Shown one piece after another: positions 1 to 7,123 of a DNA stretch of 44,056 nucleotides. The stretch covers positions 9,965 through 54,020 of the forward strand of contig WVWY01000027.1 of assembly GCA_011773785.1 (NCBI GenBank), written 5' to 3'. The notes beneath the pieces were generated by a model. The model ran no database searches. It saw nothing but the letters and a program-made list of their open reading frames with translations, and was not told the origin of the DNA. A program made the translations under genes and the position numbers. Numbering within the stretch: position 1 is the stretch's first letter; each line of letters starts with the position of its first letter. This DNA comes from Candidatus Nitrosomaritimum khambatensis (lineage in GTDB: Archaea > Thermoproteota > Nitrososphaeria > Nitrososphaerales > Nitrosopumilaceae).

Positions 1-47
1 CAACCGGATTAAAAGTCCGGTGCGCTACCTGGCTGCGCCATAGACCC
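1..47 (-). tRNA. tRNA-Lys (TTT), 3' part cut off by the window edge
   Basis: Read on the minus strand, the sequence begins with a 7-nt acceptor strand (GGGTCTA), then a D-arm (GCGC...GCGC) and an anticodon stem CCGGA/TCCGG closing the loop CTTTTAA. This gives anticodon TTT, lysine. The T-arm and 3' acceptor strand lie beyond base 1. It is divergent from tRNA-Asp, with about 97 bp between the two genes. Confidence 0.9.
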
Positions 48-69
48 ACAAAGAATTTTGCTAAGAGTG

Positions 70-78
70 TATAATTTA
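70..78 (-). promoter_or_regulatory. TATA-like box A for tRNA-Lys
   Basis: On the minus strand TAAATTATA is centred about 27 nt before the tRNA-Lys 5' end, the usual distance for an archaeal TATA box. Inferred from position and composition only. Confidence 0.5.
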
Positions 79-110
79 GTCTTTTACAAAATTTTTTTCA
101 TTGACAGAAA

Positions 111-118
111 CTTTTAAT
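111..118 (+). promoter_or_regulatory. TATA-like box A for tRNA-Asp
   Basis: CTTTTAAT lies about 30 nt upstream of the tRNA-Asp 5' end in the divergent tRNA spacer. It is a plausible archaeal box A, judged by spacing and sequence only. Confidence 0.4.
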
Positions 119-144
119 CTAGGATTTTGTTGAAAAAAAATTGT

Positions 145-222
145 GCCCTTGTAGTATAGCCCGGTCTAGAATTCGGCCCTGTCACGGCTGAGACGCGTGT
201 TCAAATCCCGCCGAGGGCGCCA
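145..222 (+). tRNA. tRNA-Asp (GTC), CCA encoded
   Basis: Acceptor strands GCCCTTG and CGAGGGC pair fully (one G-T pair). The anticodon stem CGGCC/GGCTG closes the loop CTGTCAC, giving anticodon GTC (Asp). The T-loop is TTCAAAT, discriminator G, and CCA is genomically encoded. The T-stem GCGTG/CCCGC carries one T-C mismatch at the 52-62 pair. The 3' end directly abuts the stop codon of the convergent phosphatase gene. Confidence 0.93.
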
Positions 223-1020
223 TTATTTTACTTCTGCAAATATATCGTCAAGAATTTTCTGATTTGCAGCTGCAATAAAGGAAACACGTGTTTGATAACT
301 AAGATCTGCATCTAATGACTCAAAATTCTCATCCAACAGTAAACCACCTGCCTCTTTGACTATCAAATAACCTGCTGCAATGTCTTGAATTCTAATTTTT
401 TTTCTCAAATCTATGTAAATATCCATTAATCCTCTAGCAAACATTGCCATTTCCAGCGCATTTGCACCAAAATGTCTTGTATGATTATGTTGTTCAAAAA
501 TTGGATGAAGCTTTTGCATTAGCTCTGGTGTTGCACCTGAAGTGTTTATCCCTACAATTTTGTAGATAGGATCTTTATCGTGAACTTGGATTTTGTTGTC
601 ATTCCAAAATGCACCCTTGTTTTTTGATGCCCGATACATTTCGCCTGATGACAAGTCTGTAATCACTCCATCTGTAATTGAACTGAGCCTATTTTCAGTA
701 GCAAAAGCAAGAGAGCTGCAAAAGAATGGTACTCCCCTAACAGAGTTAGCAGAACCATCTATAGCATCCATTATTACAAAACCTTTAGGATTTTGGGACA
801 ATTCTACTCTTCCACATTCTTCTCCCAGTACCACACAATCAAATTTTATTTCCTTAAGGTAATCTAAGACGGTGTTTTCAGCTATAATGTCAATGTTACG
901 TGAAATATCTCCTCCTGCTCCTCTACCAAAGTCTCCAGCAGCATCCTCAGTTCCTGCCAAATGTTTTACATTTTGGTAAATTCGTTTTGAAACTTCTTGG
1001 AGTATTTCGATGACTTCCAT
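223..1020 (-). CDS. Inositol monophosphatase / fructose-1,6-bisphosphatase family protein
   Basis: Lithium-sensitive-type sugar-phosphate phosphatase, probably the archaeal IMPase/FBPase that serves gluconeogenesis and inositol-phosphate lipid synthesis in the cytosol. Metal-binding motifs are visible: GEE at residues 66-68, DAIDGS at 85-90 (a variant of DPIDGT), and QDIAAG near residue 212, where family members usually have WDxAAG. At 265 aa it has the usual family length. The ATG start is preceded by a TATA-like CTTAAATT about 26 nt upstream (minus strand, near 1046), fitting a leaderless transcript. It is divergent from the next gene. The exact substrate (FBP versus inositol-1-P) cannot be told from the sequence. 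Confidence 0.85.
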   Translation of the reverse strand: MEVIEILQEVSKRIYQNVKHLAGTEDAAGDFGRGAGGDISRNIDIIAENTVLDYLKEIKFDCVVLGEECGRVELSQNPKGFVIMDAIDGSANSVRGVPFFCSSLAFATENRLSSITDGVITDLSSGEMYRASKNKGAFWNDNKIQVHDKDPIYKIVGINTSGATPELMQKLHPIFEQHNHTRHFGANALEMAMFARGLMDIYIDLRKKIRIQDIAAGYLIVKEAGGLLLDENFESLDADLSYQTRVSFIAAANQKILDDIFAEVK

Positions 1021-1102
1021 ACTCTTGATTTTGTTTCTGGTAATTTAAGTGAAGGAAATTTTTTTCTTGAAAGCATAAATAACAATATGGGAGCTGACCG
1101 TT

Positions 1103-2218
1103 GTGAGTGGTAAAGATCAATCTGTAATTAGCAAAGAAGCTTTGATGAGTACAAAACCAGGAAAACAAATTATGAAACAAGCCTTGTTTAAATCAAAAGG
1201 TTACAAACTCTTCAACAAATACAAAGAAGATACTGAAAAAGAATTTCCAAACTTTGCTGAGAGATTTGCACAAGGGTTACATCAAGCAATTACCTCTGAC
1301 CCTTCTCCAAATTCAACACAACAAGCTTTTGCTGATGAAGTAGGTTCGACGGAAATTATTCTTCAGGCATCTGAGATTGATCAAATTAAATCAAAACTTG
1401 AGGATATTGAAGTTATTCGTGATAGAGTTGCCCGAATTCTAAACTCTAATTTTGTAAAGATGACATTTCCTGTTTTTAATGCGCTATTTGATGGAGCTGC
1501 TGAATATTTAGGAAATAAAGATTCACAACTGAAACAAGATATGGTTGAAGGGCATATTCTTGCCATTGACCTGAGTGAACCCATGGATAGAATTGTAGAC
1601 AAGGATGAAGATTTGGACTATCTTGATGACTACAAATTGATGAATCCTTACATCTTGAAATTAGCAAGAGAAAAGATTTCAAAAGGAGGTGAAACAGTGC
1701 TCAAAGAATTTGAAGAGGGATTCAAAGAAGCAAGAATAGGACAATATCTAGATGAGAAACTAAAATCAAAACCCACTCAAATTACGGAAGAAGAGATGCA
1801 TTTGTCTTACAAAAAATACAGATCAGTAATGGGAACTGCAGGAAAAAACATGGCTTTAGCTGAACGACCTCTAGGAGAAATTTTCTATTTAGGTATGGCC
1901 AAAGCAGCTGAGGGAGTAGGTTGTGGAAATGAAATTGAGGATTCTATAAAAAATGGATTTGTAAAAATCCCTTCATGGCCTTTGTATTATTCACTATTAT
2001 CCCAAGATGTTCGAAAAGGATTTGATATTACGCTTGAAAAAAGTAATTTGTATCTAACAGAAGCTAGATTAGCAATTGAATTGTTACCAGATAATTTTTC
2101 TCACAAAGAATTTTTAGAATTTTTATTTTTGACAGTAGAACATTACAACCAATATTGGTACAACAAGTTACAAAAAGCAAACAAATGGTCTGAGTTTGAA
2201 GCAAAACTTCCTAGGTGA
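1103..2218 (+). CDS. Conserved-looking protein of unknown function (371 aa)
   Basis: I do not recognise this family. The protein is acidic/lysine-rich and looks all-helical, with no signal peptide, membrane segment, cysteine cluster or nucleotide-binding loop. It contains one Cys (in GVGCGNE) and a Trp/Tyr-rich C-terminus (near YNQYWYNK). A GTG start at 1103 is chosen because the A/T-rich GCATAAATAAC about 25 nt upstream can serve as box A for a leaderless message. The gene ends 9 nt before the likely rfcL ATG, so the two are probably co-transcribed; a role connected to replication is only a guess from that linkage. Confidence 0.75.
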   Translation: MSGKDQSVISKEALMSTKPGKQIMKQALFKSKGYKLFNKYKEDTEKEFPNFAERFAQGLHQAITSDPSPNSTQQAFADEVGSTEIILQASEIDQIKSKLEDIEVIRDRVARILNSNFVKMTFPVFNALFDGAAEYLGNKDSQLKQDMVEGHILAIDLSEPMDRIVDKDEDLDYLDDYKLMNPYILKLAREKISKGGETVLKEFEEGFKEARIGQYLDEKLKSKPTQITEEEMHLSYKKYRSVMGTAGKNMALAERPLGEIFYLGMAKAAEGVGCGNEIEDSIKNGFVKIPSWPLYYSLLSQDVRKGFDITLEKSNLYLTEARLAIELLPDNFSHKEFLEFLFLTVEHYNQYWYNKLQKANKWSEFEAKLPR

Positions 2219-2227
2219 TAAAAATTG

Positions 2228-3385
2228 ATGTGGTCTGAAAAACATAGGCCTCAGAGTATCTCTGACATGGTCGGTAATGAAGAATCAAGATCTGCAATAG
2301 TTGAATGGTTCACAAAATGGAAAAAAGGAACAAAACCACTCTTGTTGGTTGGTCCTCCTGGAATAGGTAAAACAACCATTGCGTATTTGTGCGCAAAACA
2401 ATTTGGTTATGATCTGATTGGACTCAATGCAAGTGATGTTAGGAGTAAATCAAGAATTAATGAAATTCTTTCACCTGTTTTAGGCAACGTTTCACTTCTT
2501 GGAGCCCCTATGATTTTTGTCGATGAGGTTGATGGTATTCATGGAAGAGGAGATTATGGTGGTGCAGAAGCATTAATCCAGATTTTGAAAGAACCAACAG
2601 TACCTATTCTTTTGGCAGCAAATAGCGACACTTCGGATAAAATGAAAAGCATCAAAAAAGTTGTCAAAACAATTGTTTTCAAACCAATTCCCCCCAGACT
2701 CCTACGAATTTACCTTGAAAATATTTTGAAAAAGGAAGCAGCAAAACTTAGCCCTGGCTCTGTGATCAAAGTCATTGACAAATCTAAGGGTGATGTTCGT
2801 TCAATGATTAACCTTGTTCAATCGTTGGTAACGGGATTTAATCCTCAAACAGAGAAATCTTTTGAGACCATAAATATCGAAGATGGAATAAATGCATTTT
2901 TCAAAGCTCAATCGATTGATGAAGCAAGAGGTGTTTTGTATGCCTTACAAATTGAACCTCGACAAAAAATTGATGCATTTTATTCAAGTATTCTTACAAG
3001 TAGCCTTGACGCTAAAACTCTTGCAAGATATTTGGAAATAATTTCTAGAGCAGATACACTATATGGAAAAATTATGAAAAATCAAAACTGGAGGTTACTT
3101 AGATATCTAAATGAAATTTTAATCGAGCTATATCAAAAAGATGAAAGAATTCGATACTCACAATACAATTTGTCCTGGCCATTGTTAAACAGAATTCGTT
3201 GGGATGGAAAAAAAATAAAATCTCTTTCTTCAATAATGGCACAAAAATTACATCTTTCCACAAGTTCGTTCGCAACTATAGGATTACCTTATGTTCTATT
3301 CTGCATTAAAAATAAAAAGTTAGAACTTGACTTACAAGAAACATTTGGAGACATTATTGATAAAGAAATGGAGTTAATACAATGA
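2228..3385 (+). CDS. rfcL: Replication factor C large subunit
   Basis: Large subunit of the clamp loader that opens PCNA and places it on primer-template junctions using ATP. The AAA+ features are clear: the N-terminus MWSEKHRPQ typical of RFC box II, Walker A GPPGIGKT at residues 42-49, and Walker B FVDEVDG at about 97-103. At 385 aa it is shorter than many euryarchaeal RfcL proteins, which carry longer C-terminal tails, and no obvious PIP box is seen at its end. The ORF track begins at a TTG one codon earlier; ATG at 2228 gives the conserved MWSEK start. Its stop overlaps the next gene (ATGA). The small subunit (rfcS) is not in this window. Confidence 0.92.
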   Translation: MWSEKHRPQSISDMVGNEESRSAIVEWFTKWKKGTKPLLLVGPPGIGKTTIAYLCAKQFGYDLIGLNASDVRSKSRINEILSPVLGNVSLLGAPMIFVDEVDGIHGRGDYGGAEALIQILKEPTVPILLAANSDTSDKMKSIKKVVKTIVFKPIPPRLLRIYLENILKKEAAKLSPGSVIKVIDKSKGDVRSMINLVQSLVTGFNPQTEKSFETINIEDGINAFFKAQSIDEARGVLYALQIEPRQKIDAFYSSILTSSLDAKTLARYLEIISRADTLYGKIMKNQNWRLLRYLNEILIELYQKDERIRYSQYNLSWPLLNRIRWDGKKIKSLSSIMAQKLHLSTSSFATIGLPYVLFCIKNKKLELDLQETFGDIIDKEMELIQ

Positions 3386-3699
3386 GCTGGCGTCGCATCC
3401 CAATGAAGTTTCCTGGAACCTGTATTGTATGTAATGAAAAAATTGAAGTTAATGAAATAGGATTATGGGCCAAAGGTCTTGGAGTTAAGCACGAAAAATG
3501 TGCGGAGGTTAAAGAGTTAAAATGCTCAGTATGTGGGGGACCTGCAGGATGTCAAAGTTGTGAATTCCAGGAAAACTGTGACATTGAACATGTATCACAG
3601 CTATGTATCTGCAAAAAATGTAGCGAGGAAAAAAATCCATATGACTCCTATCAAAAATCCATCAAAAAGAAACTTCCTTTGTTAAATCTAAAGTCCTAG
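3382..3699 (+). CDS. Small cysteine-rich, probably zinc-binding protein of unknown function
   Basis: A 105-aa protein with CxxC pairs (CIVC near residue 15, CSVCGGPAGCQSC near 50, CICKKC near 77), enough Cys and His for two or more zinc sites. It has a basic C-terminus (KKKLPLL). The start overlaps the rfcL stop by 4 nt (ATGA), so translation is likely coupled. I do not recognise a named family; nucleic-acid or protein binding at the replication machinery is inference from the linkage alone. Confidence 0.8.
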   Translation: MSWRRIPMKFPGTCIVCNEKIEVNEIGLWAKGLGVKHEKCAEVKELKCSVCGGPAGCQSCEFQENCDIEHVSQLCICKKCSEEKNPYDSYQKSIKKKLPLLNLKS

Positions 3700-3784
3700 A
3701 TGAATAGCAAATTACCTAAAGATTCAATATAGATCCAAAAAACATCTAAAACCTTAAAATTCTACTCAATTATTCTTTTTTTTG

Positions 3785-4516
3785 ATGTCTGAGGAGAAAA
3801 AAGAAGAAACTACTGAGGCAACTGAAAAAACTGAAGAGATAGCTGAAACCACCGAAACTGAGACAAAAGTCGAAAAAACTGAATCTAAGACAAAAAAACC
3901 AAAGACCTCAAAATCAAAAGAAAAAACTCCTAAAAAAACAAAAAAAGGCATGACTGCATCTGAATTAGCTGCAGTAGCCGAGGCAGAAGCAACTGCTGCA
4001 GCTGCAAGATCAAAAGCTGCTAAGGAAGCTGCGGAAAAGGCATTAGAAGAAGAATATCAAGCAGCAGCAAAAGAAATTGTTGTTGCAAAAGTAAGTGATG
4101 ATTTTACAAATAAACGATTTCAAGAACAAATTTTTCGACGTGAGATGGGGGAGCCAGAATTTTTCCTAAGAAAAAATGAACTTGCACCACCCAGACCAAT
4201 TCTTTCCCAAGAAGAAATGGATGAGATTTCAAGGAATGTTGAAATTCCTACAGATCAAACACCAAAATTTGAACCCAAGCTTATGCTAAGCCCAGAATTT
4301 CAAGGAACTTCGAATTACGAAAGTGGAGTAGCTAACTTTAGAGATGAAATTGAAGAAAAACTGGCAAGGTTGCAAAGTGATCCTAGTGCAAGCCAACAAG
4401 AAATCCATCAAGCAGAAGAGGATCTTAAAACAATCGATTATCTTTATGAAAATTACAATTTAGGAATGAATGTTTTTAGAACAGCAAAAGGTGGAAGGGA
4501 CAAACTTGCGAAATAA
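3785..4516 (+). CDS. Highly charged, coiled-coil-like protein of unknown function
   Basis: The first ~55 residues are almost only Glu, Thr and Lys (EEKKEETTEATEK and Lys-rich KTPKKTKKG), then an Ala/Glu-rich helix (about residues 57-100) and a less biased C-terminal part with LARLQSDPSASQQE. No Cys, no membrane segment. The ORF track starts at a TTG; ATG at 3785 is the next codon and is preferred. The gene lies 11 nt before the GluTR-like gene, so the two form a likely operon; the spacer contains the GGTGA ribosome-binding sequence of that gene. This position might be expected to hold a tetrapyrrole gene but this protein is clearly not one. Function unknown. Confidence 0.75.
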   Translation: MSEEKKEETTEATEKTEEIAETTETETKVEKTESKTKKPKTSKSKEKTPKKTKKGMTASELAAVAEAEATAAAARSKAAKEAAEKALEEEYQAAAKEIVVAKVSDDFTNKRFQEQIFRREMGEPEFFLRKNELAPPRPILSQEEMDEISRNVEIPTDQTPKFEPKLMLSPEFQGTSNYESGVANFRDEIEEKLARLQSDPSASQQEIHQAEEDLKTIDYLYENYNLGMNVFRTAKGGRDKLAK

Positions 4517-4527
4517 GGTGATTTTGC

Positions 4528-5784
4528 TTGGCTGAAGGTAATTTCAAAATAATAAATGCTAAATTTACACACAAGAACATTCCAATTCATAAATTAGAAA
4601 AATTCCAATTCCAAGATGTTCAAGCTGCAGCAGAACAATTCAAAACAATCTCTGACGTTTCAGAATGTATAGTAATTCAAACTGCAAGTAGAGTAGAAAT
4701 TTTTCTGGTTATTAATTTGGAAACAGGTGATACTCCTGACGCAAGACGACCAGAGGGTAAAGGTTTAGTTGTAAACCAAATTCAAGAAAAATGGATAGAA
4801 CTTACAGAACTAGACCAATATGATCTTGATCACTTTGATCAAACTTTGGAATTATATTCTGATAAACAAGTCTATCATAACCTGCTTAGTCTAGCTTGTG
4901 GTTTGGATTCCGTAGTAATTGGTAAGAATGAAATTCTAACACAATTAAAATCAGCAATTTCAACAGCTAAAGAAAATAAAACATCTGGAACAGTTTTGAA
5001 TAAATTATTTGATACTTGCATCCGTGTTGCAACACAAATAAGAGAAACAACAGGAATAGGAGAGAATGTATCTTCCTTAGGTGATATTGCCGTAAAAATT
5101 GCAGAAGAAAATGCAGGCATTGATAAAAAGAAACATATTTTGTTGATAGGAACTGGAACTTCAGCTGCAAGAGTTGCAAAAGCACTTAACAGAAAAGGTT
5201 ACGCATTTGACGTTGTAAGCCTAACGATTGATCGTGCAACAGGATTTTCTAAAATTTTAGGAGGAACTCCAATAGAATGGAAAGATGTTTTCCCTGGATT
5301 TGACAAATTTGATATTGTTTTTGTTGCCACTACTGCAGATTATTTCCTTATTCAACCAGAACACATCAAACGAGTTGTAGAAAACAAAAAGTCAGGTATT
5401 TTAATTTTGGATGTTTCAGATCCAAGAGCAGTAGCTGATAAGGTATCTATCATCCCTAAGGTAAAACTCATGTCAAGAGATCAAATTCTTGAATTGGTTG
5501 AAGAAAATGAAACCATTCGCATGAATAAAGTTCCTGACGTTGAAAAATTGATTGCAAAAGAAGTCCCTGTAATCGAGGCCACCATGAAGAGAGTAAATGC
5601 TGAGCCAATTGTCGGTGAAGTTCTTGAAACAGTTGACACCATTAGAAAACAAGAATTAGAAAAAGCCCTAGAACAACTAGGCGATTTAGATGAGAATAAG
5701 AAGAAGATTATTGAAGAATTAACAAAGTCTGTAGCTCAAAGTATTGTATCGGTCCCAAAAAAAACCGAAGAAAAATCTGAGTAG
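4528..5784 (+). CDS. Glutamyl-tRNA reductase-like protein lacking the catalytic cysteine
   Basis: The overall plan is GluTR (HemA), the first enzyme of C5 tetrapyrrole synthesis, which reduces Glu-tRNA to glutamate semialdehyde. Recognisable blocks are GLDSVVIGKNEILTQ (about 118-132; family GLDSxVxGExQIxxQ), RETTGIGENVSSLGDIAVKIA, and a Rossmann-like part LLIGTGTSAARVAKAL. However, the catalytic TCNR motif reads TASR (residues 52-55), so the nucleophilic Cys is Ala, and the conserved GE is GK. The C-terminal dimerisation region is present but divergent, with a charged tail. The start is TTG with GGTGA placed upstream; no ATG fits. It may be a paralogue with a regulatory or new role, or an unusual GluTR; I favour a non-canonical homologue. 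Confidence 0.7.
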   Translation: MAEGNFKIINAKFTHKNIPIHKLEKFQFQDVQAAAEQFKTISDVSECIVIQTASRVEIFLVINLETGDTPDARRPEGKGLVVNQIQEKWIELTELDQYDLDHFDQTLELYSDKQVYHNLLSLACGLDSVVIGKNEILTQLKSAISTAKENKTSGTVLNKLFDTCIRVATQIRETTGIGENVSSLGDIAVKIAEENAGIDKKKHILLIGTGTSAARVAKALNRKGYAFDVVSLTIDRATGFSKILGGTPIEWKDVFPGFDKFDIVFVATTADYFLIQPEHIKRVVENKKSGILILDVSDPRAVADKVSIIPKVKLMSRDQILELVEENETIRMNKVPDVEKLIAKEVPVIEATMKRVNAEPIVGEVLETVDTIRKQELEKALEQLGDLDENKKKIIEELTKSVAQSIVSVPKKTEEKSE

Positions 5785-5871
5785 ATTTCTTATTACCAAA
5801 AAACCCACTTTTTCATCCATTTATGTTGAAAATTTTTCATCCTCTATGTTTTATTAAAAAAAACATCTTAG

Positions 5872-5879
5872 TTTTTATT
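5872..5879 (+). promoter_or_regulatory. TATA-like box A for the DUF1059 gene
   Basis: TTTTTATT is centred 26 nt before the ATG at 5902, the distance expected for a leaderless archaeal transcript. This also argues for that ATG over the longer ORF-track start at 5878. Confidence 0.5.
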
Positions 5880-5901
5880 GTACAACCTTAACACCCAAAA
5901 T

Positions 5902-6066
5902 ATGGCAAGACTGAGGTGCTCAGATTATGGTTTTGAATGTGATTTCGTTAGTGAAGGCGAGATCGAGGCAGTAATTGAGGAATTTGGCAAGCACACAGAT
6001 GAAGAGCATGGTATTGACTATTCTAAAGAAGCACTAATGCAATTTATTCTTCGCCAGAAATACTAG
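5902..6066 (+). CDS. DUF1059 family small protein
   Basis: A 54-aa protein beginning MARLRCSDYGFECDFVSEGE, the pattern of DUF1059 proteins (two Cys and an Asp/Gly-rich first half, then HTDEEHGID). Members are short soluble proteins of unknown role. The ORF track starts 24 nt earlier at TTG inside the TATA-like element; ATG at 5902 restores the family N-terminus and puts the box A at -26. Monocistronic by its surroundings. Confidence 0.8.
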   Translation: MARLRCSDYGFECDFVSEGEIEAVIEEFGKHTDEEHGIDYSKEALMQFILRQKY

Positions 6067-6119
6067 AATTTTTGCTTTATCTAAAATTGAATAAATGGTT
6101 CATTTTTGAGATTTAGATC

Positions 6120-6959
6120 TTATCCATAAGATTCGTATCTTATCTCATAACTTCCATCTTCACGTTTATTGTCTGATGTAACAAAACCACGTGCTGTAGT
6201 ATTTTCAATAACACCATCAATAGTTCCTTGATAGCCACAAATGTAGATGTAAGTATTTTCAGGAGTACATTTCTCTCCTACTAATTCATCCAAAGGAGAC
6301 ATTCCACTTTTATCTTCTTTGAAAAATGACTCTACTCTTCCGACGTGCCCACTCCATGATCTATTGAAAAATTCCTTTGGTCTACTTATGGCGGCTCTAT
6401 ATTTGAAATTCCATTCACCTTCTCTTTTTTTACTCTCATCTTCTAAATCCGTCAATAGTCTTCTATAACTTAACTCGTCGACATAACTAGCTCCATGCAA
6501 GACAATAACCTCTCGTTTATCTCCAACATCATGAAGATGATTGGCAAATGCGATAAAAGGAGCAAGTCCAGTTCCTCCTCCGACACAAACAATTCTTCTC
6601 ATGTCCTTCTCGCCGTTTGGAAGAGTTTCATTAATCTGTAAAGCATTTCCCGTTGGATATCCTAACTTTACTTTGTCTCCTACACTTGCATAAAACAACA
6701 TGGTAGTTACCCTTCCGGGCAGAGGGTTTCTTACCCATCTAATAACAAATTCAAAATAATCTCGGTTTTCGGGATGAGATGCAATAGAGTATGCTCTTCG
6801 AACTAGCTTATAGTTTTCTGCAGGAACATTTACTCCAATTGTAAGAAATTGCCCTGTCTTATATTCCGGCATTCCCTCGTCAGGAAGAATCCTAATAATA
6901 ACAAGGTCCTCTTTTAACAAATGAGTATAAATCACTGTTGCTTCCATCTCTTGAACCAT
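6120..6959 (-). CDS. Ferredoxin/flavodoxin-NADP reductase-like FAD oxidoreductase
   Basis: FNR-superfamily flavoenzyme that moves electrons between NAD(P)H and a ferredoxin-like carrier. The FAD-binding motif RRAYSIAS (about residues 53-60; family RxYS), the NAD(P)-binding GGGTGLAPF (near 126-134) and the C-terminal YICGYQGTIDGVI block are visible, in the order seen in bacterial Fpr. There is no fused ferredoxin domain and no membrane segment. Length 279 aa is usual. ATG start at 6959; a second in-frame ATG lies four codons on. It sits alone, convergent with the DUF1059 gene. Whether it supplies or drains the ferredoxin pool used by the NuoEFG-less complex I is open. Confidence 0.85.
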   Translation of the reverse strand: MVQEMEATVIYTHLLKEDLVIIRILPDEGMPEYKTGQFLTIGVNVPAENYKLVRRAYSIASHPENRDYFEFVIRWVRNPLPGRVTTMLFYASVGDKVKLGYPTGNALQINETLPNGEKDMRRIVCVGGGTGLAPFIAFANHLHDVGDKREVIVLHGASYVDELSYRRLLTDLEDESKKREGEWNFKYRAAISRPKEFFNRSWSGHVGRVESFFKEDKSGMSPLDELVGEKCTPENTYIYICGYQGTIDGVIENTTARGFVTSDNKREDGSYEIRYESYG

Positions 6960-7092
6960 ATACGATATTTCGCCTTTACTTTAGTTAAATGTATTTCGTA
7001 AAGTGGCTTGAAAATCTTTTAAAAAATTTGTAAAATTTTCAAAAAATAATTAAGTTTCAAAAAAAAATTCTCCGCGGTTTTTTCAACTAAAT

Positions 7093-7100
7093 TAATAAGT
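7093..7100 (+). promoter_or_regulatory. TATA-like box A for the carboxylase operon
   Basis: TAATAAGT within AAATTAATAAGT is centred about 28 nt before the ATG at 7124. It supports 7124, not 7103, as the start of a leaderless message; no comparable box lies 25-30 nt before 7103. Confidence 0.45.
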
Positions 7101-7123
7101 AGATGTATTTCTTAGATAGCAAG

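Noticed and set aside
3382-3699. Small zinc protein after rfcL as a known replication factor
   Set aside because: Linkage to rfcL is real, but I recognise no replication-related motif in it.
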